64,000 bases of DNA, taken from Cellulomonas sp. URHD0024. Its GTDB lineage: Bacteria; Actinomycetota; Actinomycetes; Actinomycetales; Cellulomonadaceae. This document shows, piece after piece, positions 24,003-35,437 of this stretch; position 1 is the first letter of the stretch; the number at the start of each line of letters is the position of its first letter. The stretch spans positions 1 to 64,000 of the forward strand of contig NZ_AUEW01000001.1 of assembly GCF_000426185.1 (NCBI RefSeq), given 5' to 3'. Under the pieces are notes generated by a model. The model ran no database searches, was not told the origin of the DNA, and was given only the letters and a program-made list of their open reading frames with translations. Made by a program: the position numbers and the translations under genes.

Positions 24003-25450
24003 GTGCACAGACCGACAGCACGTCTGCAGCCGCCGCGCCGCAGATGACCCAGGACGAGGCCATCGCCTCGATCGGGAACTACAACTACGGCTGGCACGAC
24101 GCCGACACCGCCGGATCGGTGGCTACGCGTGGCCTGTCCGAGGCGAAGGTGCGGGAGATCTCCGCGCTCAAGAACGAGCCCGAGTGGATGCTCAAGACGC
24201 GCCTGAAGTCGCTGCGCCTGTTCGACAAGAAGCCCATGCCCTGGTGGGGCTCCGACCTGTCGGGCATCGACTTCGACAACATCAAGTACTTCGTGCGCTC
24301 CACCGAGAAGCAGGCCACCAGCTGGGAGGACCTGCCCGAGGACATCAAGAGCACGTACGACCGCCTGGGCATCCCGGAGGCCGAGAAGCAGCGGCTCGTC
24401 GCCGGCGTCGCCGCGCAGTACGAGTCCGAGGTGGTCTACCACCAGATCCAGGAGTCGCTCGAGGAGCAGGGCGTCATCTTCCTCGACACCGACACCGCGC
24501 TGCGCGAGCACCCGGAGATCTTCGAGCAGTACTTCGGCTCGGTCATCCCGCCCGGCGACAACAAGTTCGCGTCGCTGAACACGGCCGTCTGGTCCGGTGG
24601 CTCGTTCGTCTACGTCCCGCCGGGCGTGCACGTCGAGATCCCGCTGCAGGCCTACTTCCGGATCAACACCGAGAACATGGGCCAGTTCGAGCGGACGCTG
24701 ATCATCGCCGACGAGGGTTCGTACGTGCACTACGTCGAGGGTTGTACCGCTCCGGTGTACTCCAGCGACTCGCTGCACTCCGCGGTCGTCGAGATCATCG
24801 TGAAGAAGAACGCCCGCGTGCGGTACACGACCATCCAGAACTGGTCGAACAACGTGTACAACCTCGTCACCAAGCGGGCGACCGCCGCCGAGGGCGCCAC
24901 CATGGAGTGGGTCGACGGCAACATCGGCTCGAAGGTCACCATGAAGTACCCGGCGATCTACCTCATGGGCGAGCACGCTCGCGGCGAGACCCTGTCGATC
25001 GCGTTCGCCGGTGCCGGTCAGCACCAGGACGCGGGCGCCAAGATGGTGCACGCCGCCCCGCACACGTCCAGCTCGATCGTCTCCAAGTCCGTCGCGCGCG
25101 GCGGTGGCCGCACGTCCTACCGCGGACTCGTGCAGGTGCTCGAGGGCGCCCACCACTCCGCGTCGAACGTGCTCTGCGACGCGCTGCTGGTCGACCAGAT
25201 CTCCCGCTCCGACACCTACCCGTACGTCGACGTCCGCGAGGACGACGTGTCGATGGGCCACGAGGCGACCGTGTCGCGCGTGAGCGAGGACCAGCTGTTC
25301 TACCTGATGTCCCGAGGCATGGCCGAGACCGAGGCCATGGCGATGATCGTGCGCGGGTTCGTCGAGCCCATCGCGCGTGAGCTGCCCATGGAGTACGCCC
25401 TCGAGCTGAACCGCCTCATCGAGCTGCAGATGGAAGGGGCCGTCGGCTGA
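23999..25450 (+). CDS. sufB: SufB, Fe-S cluster scaffold subunit
   Basis: 483 aa. Part of the SufBC2D scaffold complex where sulfur and iron are joined into clusters. The conserved N-terminal domain ([17 protein letters not shown]) and the right-handed beta-helix core are present, with Cys in [20 protein letters not shown] and [20 protein letters not shown], and the C-terminal [20 protein letters not shown]. No intein is present, unlike in M. tuberculosis SufB. The ATG overlaps the sufR stop and has GGAAGGA upstream; an in-frame extension further upstream would overlap all of sufR. Confidence 0.97.
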   Translation: MSAQTDSTSAAAAPQMTQDEAIASIGNYNYGWHDADTAGSVATRGLSEAKVREISALKNEPEWMLKTRLKSLRLFDKKPMPWWGSDLSGIDFDNIKYFVRSTEKQATSWEDLPEDIKSTYDRLGIPEAEKQRLVAGVAAQYESEVVYHQIQESLEEQGVIFLDTDTALREHPEIFEQYFGSVIPPGDNKFASLNTAVWSGGSFVYVPPGVHVEIPLQAYFRINTENMGQFERTLIIADEGSYVHYVEGCTAPVYSSDSLHSAVVEIIVKKNARVRYTTIQNWSNNVYNLVTKRATAAEGATMEWVDGNIGSKVTMKYPAIYLMGEHARGETLSIAFAGAGQHQDAGAKMVHAAPHTSSSIVSKSVARGGGRTSYRGLVQVLEGAHHSASNVLCDALLVDQISRSDTYPYVDVREDDVSMGHEATVSRVSEDQLFYLMSRGMAETEAMAMIVRGFVEPIARELPMEYALELNRLIELQMEGAVG

Positions 25451-26736
25451 TGACGACCACCACAGACTCCCTGTCGACCGACCACTCCAAGGCGGTCGCC
25501 GACGGGAGCCACACCCACGGCGTCGGCGGGACTCCCGAGTCCTCGCGTGCGTCGCGTCCGACGTCCTTCGACGTGGCCGACTTCCCCGTGCCCAACGGGC
25601 GGGAGGAGGAGTGGCGCTTCTCGCCGGTCGACCGGCTCGCGCCGCTGTTCGCCGGTGCGACCGACGGTGTGCTGTCGGGTCACGGCGTGCTGACGACCGT
25701 CGTCGAGGCACCCGAGGTCAAGGTCGAGATCGTCGACCGCGGTGACGCTCGCCTGGGCAGGGCCGGCAAGCCGGGCGACCGGACCGCCGCCGTCGCCTGG
25801 GCCTCGTACCCGCGGGCGACGGTCGTGACGATCCCCAAGGAGGCCGTCGCCACCGAGGTGACGTCCATCCGGGTGGAGGGTGTCGAGGGTGGCGTCCAGG
25901 CCCTGGAGCCGAGCGGCACGCACCTGCTCGTGCACGCCGAGGCGCTGTCCCAGTCCGTCGTGGTCATCGACCACATCGGGCACGCCGCACTCACCGAGAC
26001 GGTCGAGATCGTCGCCGACGAGGGGGCGCACCTGACCGTCGTCACGGTGCACGACTGGGCCGAGGGATCGGTCCACGCCACCAGCCACCGCCTGCGGATC
26101 GGCCGGGACGCGACCGTCAAGCACATCGCCGTGACTCTCGGCGGCGACGTCGTGCGCATCACGCCTGACGCCGAGTTCGTCGGCGAGGGCGCGAACGTCA
26201 AGATGCTCGGCCTGTACTTCGCGGACGCCGGCCAGCACCAGGAGCAGCGGCTCTTCGTCGACCACGCGGTGCCCAACTGCGTCTCGCGCGTCGCCTACAA
26301 GGGTGCGCTGCAGGGCGAGGGGGCGCACACGGTGTGGGTCGGTGACGTGCTCATCCGCGCGGCCGCCGAAGGTACGGACACCTACGAGCTCAACCGCAAC
26401 CTGGTCCTGTCCGACGGCGCTCGTGCCGACTCGGTGCCCAACCTCGAGATCGAGACCGGTCTCATCGAGGGTGCCGGCCACGCGAGCGCTACCGGCCGGT
26501 TCGACGACGAGCAGCTGTTCTACCTGCGCGCCCGCGGCATCCCGGAGCCGGACGCCCGTCGACTCGTGGTGCGCGGCTTCTTCGCCGAGCTCATCCACGA
26601 GATCGGCGTCCCGTCGGTCGAGGAACGCCTCATCGAGTCCATCGAGCGCGAGCTCGAGAAGTCGATGTCCGTGCTGGATGGGACGACCGCCCACGTCGAG
26701 GGTTCCGAGGTGGGCCTGACGACGGAGGGTGCATGA
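25450..26736 (+). CDS. sufD: SufD, Fe-S cluster scaffold subunit
   Basis: 428 aa, paralogue of SufB and partner in the SufBC2D complex. It shares the beta-helix core and the C-terminal dimerisation segment (EQLFYLRARGIPEPDARRLV, then RGFFAELIHEIGVPSVEERL). The ATG shares a base with the sufB stop and its own stop overlaps the Rieske gene, so stoichiometric translation is likely. Confidence 0.96.
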   Translation: MTTTTDSLSTDHSKAVADGSHTHGVGGTPESSRASRPTSFDVADFPVPNGREEEWRFSPVDRLAPLFAGATDGVLSGHGVLTTVVEAPEVKVEIVDRGDARLGRAGKPGDRTAAVAWASYPRATVVTIPKEAVATEVTSIRVEGVEGGVQALEPSGTHLLVHAEALSQSVVVIDHIGHAALTETVEIVADEGAHLTVVTVHDWAEGSVHATSHRLRIGRDATVKHIAVTLGGDVVRITPDAEFVGEGANVKMLGLYFADAGQHQEQRLFVDHAVPNCVSRVAYKGALQGEGAHTVWVGDVLIRAAAEGTDTYELNRNLVLSDGARADSVPNLEIETGLIEGAGHASATGRFDDEQLFYLRARGIPEPDARRLVVRGFFAELIHEIGVPSVEERLIESIERELEKSMSVLDGTTAHVEGSEVGLTTEGA

Positions 26737-27065
26737 GCGCCCAGCTCGCCTGCTACGACGAGGACGTGCCCGTCGAGGGCACGTTGCGCGTCGAGCTCGA
26801 GGGCGAGAACGGCCCTGTCGAGGTCGCCGTCGTCCGTGACGCGGCCGGCGAGCTGCACGCGATCAGCGACATCTGCTCGCACGGTGCCGTCTCGCTGTCC
26901 GACGGCGAGGTGGAGGACTGCACGATCGAGTGCTGGCTCCACGGCTCCCGTTTCGACCTGCGCACCGGCAAGCCCACCGGCCCGCCCGCCGTGCGCGCCG
27001 TCCCTGTCTACCCCGTGACCGTCGACGGCCAGCGCGTGCTGGTCGACGTCGACTCCCCCCTCTGA
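26733..27065 (+). CDS. Rieske-type [2Fe-2S] ferredoxin in the suf operon
   Basis: 110 aa, a single Rieske domain. The two cluster-binding boxes are ICSHGAVSLSDGEVED (Cys-x-His) and ECWLHGSRFDLRTG (Cys-x2-His). This is the NirD/bedB-like small ferredoxin often found between sufD and sufC in Actinobacteria; it may supply electrons for cluster assembly, though its role is unproven. ATGA overlap with sufD; sufC follows after 16 nt. Confidence 0.92.
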   Translation: MSAQLACYDEDVPVEGTLRVELEGENGPVEVAVVRDAAGELHAISDICSHGAVSLSDGEVEDCTIECWLHGSRFDLRTGKPTGPPAVRAVPVYPVTVDGQRVLVDVDSPL

Positions 27066-29631
<2,566 letters not shown>

Positions 29632-29635
<4 letters not shown>

Positions 29636-29961
29636 CTGTCACGCCAGACTCACCGACCACGGTCGCCGACGTCGAGGAGGCCCTGCGCGACGTCATCGAC
29701 CCCGAGCTCGGGATCAACGTCGTCGACCTCGGCCTCATCTACGGCGTGGTCATCGACCAGACCAACACCGCGATCATCGACATGACCTTGACGTCCGCGG
29801 CCTGCCCGCTGACCGACGTGATCGAGGACCAGTCCGCGAGCGCCCTCGACGGCATCGTCGACGGCTTCCGGATCAACTGGGTCTGGATGCCGCCGTGGGG
29901 CCCGGAGAAGATCACGCCCGACGGCCGCGAGCAGATGCGGGCGCTCGGCTTCAACATCTGA
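29632..29961 (+). CDS. sufT: SufT, MIP18/DUF59 Fe-S maturation protein
   Basis: 109 aa. The family signature is the stretch DVIDPELGINVVDLGLIYGV, followed by the conserved Cys in LTSAACPLTDVIEDQ and a WMPPWGPEKIT motif that usually reads DPPWTPDMIT. These proteins help cluster insertion into target enzymes. It is the last gene of the operon and is followed within 6 nt by a terminator. Confidence 0.93.
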
Positions 29962-29966
29962 GCGAC

Positions 29967-29994
29967 CGAAGGCCCCGGGAGACCGGGGCCTTCG
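29967..29994 (+). terminator. Terminator of the suf operon
   Basis: CGAAGGCCCCGG and CCGGGGCCTTCG form a perfect 12-bp stem with a GAGA tetraloop, followed by TCGTTC. It begins 5 nt after the sufT stop. It can also terminate the convergent peptidase transcript. The remaining 29995-30093 holds no gene I can support. Confidence 0.85.
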
Positions 29995-30093
29995 TCGTTC
30001 AGATCGTCGCGACCGGCACGCAGTTGCGCTGTCCGGCCTCGTGCTCCGGCGTCCAGGGTGAGCGGCGTCGGCGCCATGCCGGCGTCGTCAGCC

Positions 30094-30981
30094 TCACAGG
30101 GTGTCTGCCGCGAACGTGTCGCACGCGTCCAGCGTGCCCTTCTCGTAGCCGGTCGTGAACCACCGCTCGCGCTGGGCACTGGTGCCGTGGGTGAAGGCGT
30201 CCGGGTTCACCCCGCCGCCCGACTGCTTCTGGATGTGGTCGTCGCCCACGGCGGCTGCGGCACCGAGGGCGTTCTGGAGCTGCTCCTGGGTGATCGGCTC
30301 GAGGAACGGCTTGCCGGTGTCGGGGTCGATCGTCTCCGTCGCGGCGCCCACCCACAGGCCCGCGTAGCAGTCGGCCTGCAGCTCCGTGCGCACCGAGTCG
30401 GAGTCCGCGCCGGTGCCCTGCCGGTCGGCCTTGTCCATCACGCCGGTGAGCGCCTGGATGTGGTGGCCGTACTCGTGCGCGGTCACGTACTCCTCGGCGA
30501 GAGGACCGTCGTCGGCACCCAGCTGCGACTCCAGGTCGTCGTAGAAGCTGACGTCGAGATAGATCGTCTTGTCGGGCGGGCAGTAGAACGGGCCGCTCGC
30601 GCTGGAGGCGCTGCCACAGCCGGTGTCCACCGCCTTCTGGAACGAGAGCACGCCCGGCTGGCTGAATGCGGTCGGGACCGTAGCCGCCCAGTAGGTGTCG
30701 AGCGACTCGATGGTCCCCTCGAGCCGGCACTCGCGGTCGCTGTTGGCCTCCGCCGCAGTGCACGCCGGGAGCGTGCTCTCCGCCTGCTGGCCGCCGCCCC
30801 CACCGCCCGCCACCTGGTTGACGACGTTCGCGAGCTCGGGGTTGCCGGTCGCGTTGAGGATCAGGATGAGCGCGACGACCGCGATCCCCCCGATGCCGCC
30901 TCCCACGGCGACGCCGCCCTTGCCGGGGCCGCGCCTGCGCACGCGGCCTGCGTCGAAATTGCCACCCTCTTGGAAAGTCAT
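30094..30981 (-). CDS. Neutral zinc metallopeptidase (YpfJ family)
   Basis: 295 aa. A basic N-terminus (RVRRRGPGKGG) precedes one membrane helix (about 29-43), a Gly/Gln-rich linker (about 58-68) and an extracytoplasmic domain with the zinc motif HEYGHH (H169, E170, H173). Cysteines at 74, 85, 122 and 134 suggest disulfides outside the cell. This is the PF04228 family, predicted metallopeptidases of unknown substrate. The ATG has a -10 box 6 nt upstream and no strong ribosome binding site. Confidence 0.9.
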   Translation of the reverse strand: MTFQEGGNFDAGRVRRRGPGKGGVAVGGGIGGIAVVALILILNATGNPELANVVNQVAGGGGGGQQAESTLPACTAAEANSDRECRLEGTIESLDTYWAATVPTAFSQPGVLSFQKAVDTGCGSASSASGPFYCPPDKTIYLDVSFYDDLESQLGADDGPLAEEYVTAHEYGHHIQALTGVMDKADRQGTGADSDSVRTELQADCYAGLWVGAATETIDPDTGKPFLEPITQEQLQNALGAAAAVGDDHIQKQSGGGVNPDAFTHGTSAQRERWFTTGYEKGTLDACDTFAADTL

Positions 30982-30987
30982 CCTGGA

Positions 30988-30993
30988 AAGGTA
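30988..30993 (-). promoter_or_regulatory. -10 box of leaderless peptidase promoter
   Basis: TACCTT on the reverse strand, 6 nt before the ATG at 30981. Confidence 0.5.
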
Positions 30994-31006
30994 GCCGTGC
31001 GGGCCG

Positions 31007-31390
31007 TCAACCGCTCAGGGGACGACCCGTCGCGTCGTGCGTCCACTGCGACCCCGGCGTACCCACGAGGTAGAGGATGCCTTCCACGAACCCCCAGACG
31101 CCCACCACGATGGTCGCGATCCCGCACGTGACGATGCCGCCGACGATCGCGATGAGGAGCATCGTCAGGCCCTCGCGCGTGTAGCCGAGGTAGAACCGAT
31201 GGACGCCGTACGTGCCGAGCAGGATGCCCAGGATCCCGGCGACCACCTTGGACTTCGCGTACGGGTCGTAGGAGCCTGCGGGTGGGTACGGGCCCGGGGC
31301 GTACGGTCCCGGTCCGGGCGGGTAGGGGCCCGGGCCGTACGGAGGCTCCGCCGGGTAGGGGCCCGGCGCGTCGGAACGGGGGTCGCTCAC
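31007..31390 (-). CDS. TM2 domain membrane protein
   Basis: 127 aa. The first 42 residues are Pro/Gly/Tyr-rich (repeats of GPYPPGPG type) and probably cytoplasmic and disordered. The TM2 domain follows: KSKVVAGILGILLGTYGVHR, FYLGYTREGLTMLLI, with the DRF-like HRFYLG turn between two helices, then a third hydrophobic stretch. Function unknown. The GTG at 31390 is preceded by GGAG with 5 nt spacing, so this gene is not leaderless. TAGGTT at 31466-31471 on the reverse strand is a possible -10. Confidence 0.85.
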   Translation of the reverse strand: MSDPRSDAPGPYPAEPPYGPGPYPPGPGPYAPGPYPPAGSYDPYAKSKVVAGILGILLGTYGVHRFYLGYTREGLTMLLIAIVGGIVTCGIATIVVGVWGFVEGILYLVGTPGSQWTHDATGRPLSG

Positions 31391-31499
31391 ATGGGCTCCG
31401 GCTCGATGAGGGGCAGCGGTTCGAGCGCCGACGCGTGCCGCCCGACCACCGGCGCCGACGACGAGAACCTACCGCAGCGTCCCGACACCCGAGGGCGTT

Positions 31500-32135
31500 T
31501 CAGTCCTCGCCCAACCCCCGTGCGGCGAGTGCGTCGCCGGTCGCTCGAGCGTGGGCGACCATGCGGACGGCTGCGGGTACGAGAACGGCGCGGGGATGGC
31601 GTTCCAGCCCGCGCGCGCGGGCCGCGTCGCGGGTCTCCGACGTGGTCCGCACGAGCACGGGGATGGTGCGCAGGAACAGGCCGACGGTGAGCCCGAACAC
31701 CTCGGGGGACAGCCCGACGTGTCGCAAGGGGCGAGCGATCCGCGCCAGGACGTCGAGCAGGGCGTCGGCGCGCGTGGTGGCGGTGAGGAGCGTGCTGATC
31801 AGCACGAGCGCGACCAGGTTGACCGAGACCTCCACCGCTGTCGCCCAGCCGCGGGCCCACCACTGGTAGGCGCCGATCATCGCGGCGACCACCAGCGTGG
31901 GCAGCAGGCCGCGAGTGGTCCGGTGCCACGGAACGCGCGACACGAGCTGCAGGAGCAGCGCGATGCCGAGCGCGACGAGAGCGGAGCGAGGACCGTGGGC
32001 GAGGGCGACCGCGAGCGTGAACAACGCCAGGATCGCCAGCTTGAGGCCCGCGCGTGCGCGGTGCAGCGGGCTGGTGCCCGGGTGGTAGAGGCCGAGCGGC
32101 CCGGTCCAGGGCGCCCGCAGCGGTCCGGTGCTCAT
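31500..32135 (-). CDS. bioN: ECF transporter T component (BioN)
   Basis: 211 aa with about five membrane helices. The coupling motif ARARGLERHPRA near residues 170-182 matches the Ala-Arg-Gly signature by which T components contact the ATPase. The ATG at 32135 overlaps the stop of the ATPase gene; longer in-frame starts would run back into it. With BioM and BioY it forms a biotin importer; biotin serves acyl-CoA carboxylases that feed the FabG/FabI pathway. Confidence 0.88.
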   Translation of the reverse strand: MSTGPLRAPWTGPLGLYHPGTSPLHRARAGLKLAILALFTLAVALAHGPRSALVALGIALLLQLVSRVPWHRTTRGLLPTLVVAAMIGAYQWWARGWATAVEVSVNLVALVLISTLLTATTRADALLDVLARIARPLRHVGLSPEVFGLTVGLFLRTIPVLVRTTSETRDAARARGLERHPRAVLVPAAVRMVAHARATGDALAARGLGED

Positions 32136-32848
32136 GGGTGGGCAGCCGTCATGAGGTCCCGGTAGAACTGGACCGCCGGCACCGGGTCGCCGTCGAACGC
32201 GACGGCACCGTCGTCGACGACGAGGACCCGGTCCGCCTGCAGCGCGGCGTCCAGGTCGTGCGTGACGACGACGACCTGCTGGTCCAGTCCTGCGAGCAGC
32301 TCGTCGACGATCCGCCGCCAGCGCAGGTCGAGCAGGGTGGTCGGCTCGTCGCACACCAGGATCTGCGGCTCCGTGGCGAGGACGGAGGCGAGGGCGAGAA
32401 GCTGTCGCTGGCCGCCGGAGAGCGAGTGCACGGGTACCTCGGCCCGATCGGCCAGACCGAACCTGGCCAGTGCCGCGCGAGCTGCGGCGTCGCGGGCGGC
32501 GGCATCGAGGGGCAGCCGGCGCAGGGAGAGCGCGACGTCCTCGACCGGCGTCGGCATCACGAGCTGCGCATCGGGGTCGGTGAACATGAAACCGACCCGC
32601 CGACGCACCGCGGCCCCGTCCCGCGCGGTGTCGAGACCGTCCACCTGGACGGTGCCCGACGAGGGCAGGACGAGGCCGTTGAGCAGCCGCGCGAGCGTGG
32701 ACTTGCCCGAGCCGTTTGCGCCGACGATCGCGATGCGGTGCTCGCCGAGCGCCAGGCTGACCGGGCCCAGCAGGCGCACGATGCGGTCCGCACCGCCAGC
32801 AGCATCGGGGCTGTAGGCGGTGACCTGGACGCCGGCCAGCGCGATCAC
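32132..32848 (-). CDS. bioM: ECF transporter ATPase (BioM)
   Basis: 238 aa. Walker A GANGSGKST, signature HSLSGGQRQLLALAS, Walker B ILVCDEPTTLLDLRWR and switch VVTHDLDAALQAD; the LDLRW sequence after Walker B is typical of CbiO/BioM ATPases. I use the GTG at 32848, one base after the bioY stop, since the ABC fold starts at once (MIALAGVQVTAYS). It energises the BioY importer. Confidence 0.9.
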   Translation of the reverse strand: MIALAGVQVTAYSPDAAGGADRIVRLLGPVSLALGEHRIAIVGANGSGKSTLARLLNGLVLPSSGTVQVDGLDTARDGAAVRRRVGFMFTDPDAQLVMPTPVEDVALSLRRLPLDAAARDAAARAALARFGLADRAEVPVHSLSGGQRQLLALASVLATEPQILVCDEPTTLLDLRWRRIVDELLAGLDQQVVVVTHDLDAALQADRVLVVDDGAVAFDGDPVPAVQFYRDLMTAAHP

Positions 32849-32849
32849 G

Positions 32850-33617
32850 TCAGCGGCGGTTGCGCAGCATGTCGGGGAACGCCCGGAAGATCGCGAGCGC
32901 GACGCCGGCGGCGGCGAGGTTCTTGATGATGTCGCCGGGCCAGAAGGGGAGGTCGCCCAGGAGCGCCTCATGGAAGGAGATGTCGAACTTGTGCATCAGC
33001 CCGACGATTCCCGCCGGATGGATGACCAGGAAGCTGGCCCCCAGGCCCGACACGAACAGCGCGACGTAGCGCCAGGTCGCGGTCGAACGGAAGATGCGGC
33101 TGCCGACCGAGCCGACCAGCCGGGTCGGGTGCCTCCTCGCGGGCACGAGGCCCTCGCCGAGTCGGTCGAACCGAGCCGCGAGCGCCGATGCCGTCGTGGA
33201 GGCCACGAATCGGTCGGCGCCTGACAGACCCCGGCCGGCGAGCAGGCCGGCGACCACCGCACCAACAGGGAAGGCCAGCAGGTACCCGGCAGATGCCCCC
33301 TGCAGCACCGCCACGCCGCCGGCGCCGCCGGAGAAGATCGGCAGGCCCGCAAGACCGAGCACGAGGTAGAGCAGCACCGCGAGGCCGCCTCGGCGCCAGC
33401 CGAGCACGAGCCCGGCGAGGGTGACGCCGAACGTCTGGAGAGTGATCGGCACGGAGGTCCCCGTCGGGATGCCGGGCAGGATCGCGCAGACGGCGATGAA
33501 CGCTGCGAAGGACGCGATCAGTGCGATGTCGGTGGCCACGGAGGAGCGGGCGACCGGAGCAGGCAGAGTGGCTGCGTCGGTGACAGCGGGTGCGGCGTTC
33601 TCGGCTGCGTTGGCCAT
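32850..33617 (-). CDS. bioY: BioY, biotin-binding S component
   Basis: 255 aa, longer than most BioY proteins (about 190 aa). Six helices; IPTGTSVPITLQTFGVTLAG and GGAGGVAVLQGASAGYLLAF are the signature biotin-site segments. A hydrophilic insertion of about 40 residues lies in the middle (ALAARFDRLGEGLVPARRHP and following), where ordinary BioY is short. The ATG at 33617 is chosen because a palindrome containing AAGGGG lies directly before it; an upstream in-frame start would have no such site. First gene of bioY-bioM-bioN. Confidence 0.9.
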   Translation of the reverse strand: MANAAENAAPAVTDAATLPAPVARSSVATDIALIASFAAFIAVCAILPGIPTGTSVPITLQTFGVTLAGLVLGWRRGGLAVLLYLVLGLAGLPIFSGGAGGVAVLQGASAGYLLAFPVGAVVAGLLAGRGLSGADRFVASTTASALAARFDRLGEGLVPARRHPTRLVGSVGSRIFRSTATWRYVALFVSGLGASFLVIHPAGIVGLMHKFDISFHEALLGDLPFWPGDIIKNLAAAGVALAIFRAFPDMLRNRR

Positions 33618-33633
33618 GACTAACCCCTTAGTC
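33618..33633 (-). promoter_or_regulatory. Palindrome over the bioY ribosome binding site
   Basis: On the reverse strand GACTAAGGGGTTAGTC is a perfect 6-4-6 palindrome that abuts the bioY ATG. Its centre, AAGGGG, is the ribosome binding site with 6 nt spacing. It could be a DNA operator for a biotin-responsive repressor or an RNA hairpin that limits translation. Confidence 0.6.
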
Positions 33634-33700
33634 GTCGTGGTGTGGCGCGGGAGCTCCCGCTGGTGACGGGTGCGTCCTGCAGACCCAGCGACCGCCGACA

Positions 33701-33720
33701 ACGCTAGCCGCACGTAGACT
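33701..33720. promoter_or_regulatory. Back-to-back -10 boxes for bioY and the ABC-F gene
   Basis: TAGCGT on the reverse strand (33706-33701) would start the bioY message about 77 nt before its ATG; TAGACT on the forward strand (33715-33720) would start the ABC-F message about 50 nt before its GTG. The -35 elements are not clear. The boxes overlap in promoter space, so the two directions may compete. Confidence 0.4.
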
Positions 33721-33778
33721 TGCTGGCGTTTGTGCCGGCGACCAAGAGCCGCACGGCTATATCGGAGGAAACCGTCAA

Positions 33779-35377
33779 GTGATCACTGCCCAGGCTGTCG
33801 AGCTGCGCATCGGCGCACGTGTGCTGCTCGAGGAGTCGTCGTTCCGCATCGCGGCCGGCGACCGGATCGGTCTGGTCGGTCGCAACGGCGCCGGCAAGAC
33901 GACCCTCACCAAGACACTCGCGGGCGAGACGCAGCCGACCGGCGGCCAGATCGTCCGCTCCGGCGAGGTCGGCTACCTCCCGCAGGACCCGCGCACCGGC
34001 GACCTCGAGCAGCTCGCCATGGACCGCGTGCTCAGCGCCCGGGGTCTCGACGAGATCGTGCGCTCGCTGCGCGCCACCGAGGCGGCGATGGCGAGCGAGG
34101 ACGACGCCGTCCGCGAGAAGGCGATGGACAAGTACTCGCGGCTCGACGCCCGTTTCAACGCGGCCGGCGGCTACGCGGCCGAGAGCGAGGCGCACCGGAT
34201 CGCGTCGAACCTGGGCCTCGACGAGCGCGTGCTCGGCCAGACCATCGGGACGCTCTCGGGTGGCCAGCGCCGCCGGGTCGAGCTCGCTCGCATCCTGTTC
34301 TCCGGCGTGGAGACGTTGCTTCTCGACGAGCCGACCAACCACCTCGACGCCGACTCGATCATGTGGCTGCGCGACTACCTCAAGTCGTACTCCGGCGGGC
34401 TGATCGTCATCTCGCACGACGCCGACCTGCTGCGCGCGGTGGTGAACAAGGTGTTCCACCTGGACGCCAACCGCTCGCAGCTGGACCAGTACGCCCTCGG
34501 CTGGGACGCGTACCTGCAGCAGCGCGAGACGGACGAGAAGCGCCGCCGGCGTGAGCGGGCCAACGCCGAGAAGAAGGCCTCGACGCTCATGGCGCAGGCC
34601 GACAAGATGCGTGCCAAGGCCACCAAGACCGTCGCGGCGCAGAACATGGCCCGCCGCGCCGAGCGCCTCCTGTCCGGCCTCGAGGCCGTCCGTGCGTCGG
34701 ACAAGGTCGCGCACCTGCGCTTCCCGGAGCCCGCTGCTTGCGGCAAGACGCCGCTGACGGCCGCCGACCTGTCCAAGACGTACGGCTCCCAAGAGGTCTT
34801 CACCGGCGTCGACCTGGCGATCGACCGGGGCAGCAAGGTCGTGGTCCTCGGCCTCAACGGCGCCGGCAAGACGACCCTGCTGCGCATCCTGGGCGGCGTC
34901 GAGAAGTCGGACACCGGGGAGGTGCGACCCGGCCACGGCCTCAAGCTCGGCTACTACGCGCAGGAGCACGAGACGCTCGACCTCGACCGCACCGTCGTCG
35001 AGAACCTGAAGACTGCGGCACCGGACCTGACGGAGACCCAGGTGCGTTCCGTCCTGGGGTCGTTCCTGTTCTCGGGCGACGACGCCGACAAGCCCGCGAA
35101 GGTCCTGTCCGGTGGCGAGAAGACGCGCCTCGCGCTCGCAGCCCTCGTCGTCTCGTCGGCCAACGTCCTGCTGCTCGACGAGCCCACGAACAACCTCGAC
35201 CCGGCCTCCCGCGAGGAGATCCTCGCGGCCCTGCGCGGGTACTCGGGCGCGGTCGTCCTCGTCTCGCACGACGAGGGCGCCGTCGCGGCCCTCGACCCCG
35301 AGCGCGTGCTGCTGCTGCCCGACGGCGACGAGGACCTGTGGAACCCGTCGTACCTCGACCTGATCGCGCTCGCCTGA
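33779..35377 (+). CDS. ABC-F family ribosome-associated ATPase
   Basis: 532 aa with two ABC domains and no membrane helices. Walker A motifs GRNGAGKTT and GLNGAGKTT, signatures LSGGQRRRVELARILF and LSGGEKTRLALAALVV, Walker B LLLDEPTNHLD and LLLDEPTNNLD. Between them is the charged P-site tRNA-interaction linker (about 240-300, RRRRERANAEKKAS). ABC-F proteins bind the ribosomal E site and relieve stalls or protect against antibiotics; this intrinsic actinobacterial type resembles Rv1473. The GTG has CGGAGGAA at about 33763. Direct role here is inferred. Confidence 0.93.
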   Translation: MITAQAVELRIGARVLLEESSFRIAAGDRIGLVGRNGAGKTTLTKTLAGETQPTGGQIVRSGEVGYLPQDPRTGDLEQLAMDRVLSARGLDEIVRSLRATEAAMASEDDAVREKAMDKYSRLDARFNAAGGYAAESEAHRIASNLGLDERVLGQTIGTLSGGQRRRVELARILFSGVETLLLDEPTNHLDADSIMWLRDYLKSYSGGLIVISHDADLLRAVVNKVFHLDANRSQLDQYALGWDAYLQQRETDEKRRRRERANAEKKASTLMAQADKMRAKATKTVAAQNMARRAERLLSGLEAVRASDKVAHLRFPEPAACGKTPLTAADLSKTYGSQEVFTGVDLAIDRGSKVVVLGLNGAGKTTLLRILGGVEKSDTGEVRPGHGLKLGYYAQEHETLDLDRTVVENLKTAAPDLTETQVRSVLGSFLFSGDDADKPAKVLSGGEKTRLALAALVVSSANVLLLDEPTNNLDPASREEILAALRGYSGAVVLVSHDEGAVAALDPERVLLLPDGDEDLWNPSYLDLIALA

Positions 35378-35392
35378 GCCGGGGAACGACGA

Positions 35393-35426
35393 GACGGCCG
35401 GTGCCCTCCGCAGGGCACCGGCCGTC
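35393..35426. terminator. Bidirectional terminator between convergent genes
   Basis: GACGGCCGGTGCCCT and AGGGCACCGGCCGTC form a perfect 15-bp stem with a CCGC loop, between the ABC-F gene (+) and the giant secreted enzyme (-). Confidence 0.8.
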
Positions 35427-35437
35427 CGCGTCCTTAC

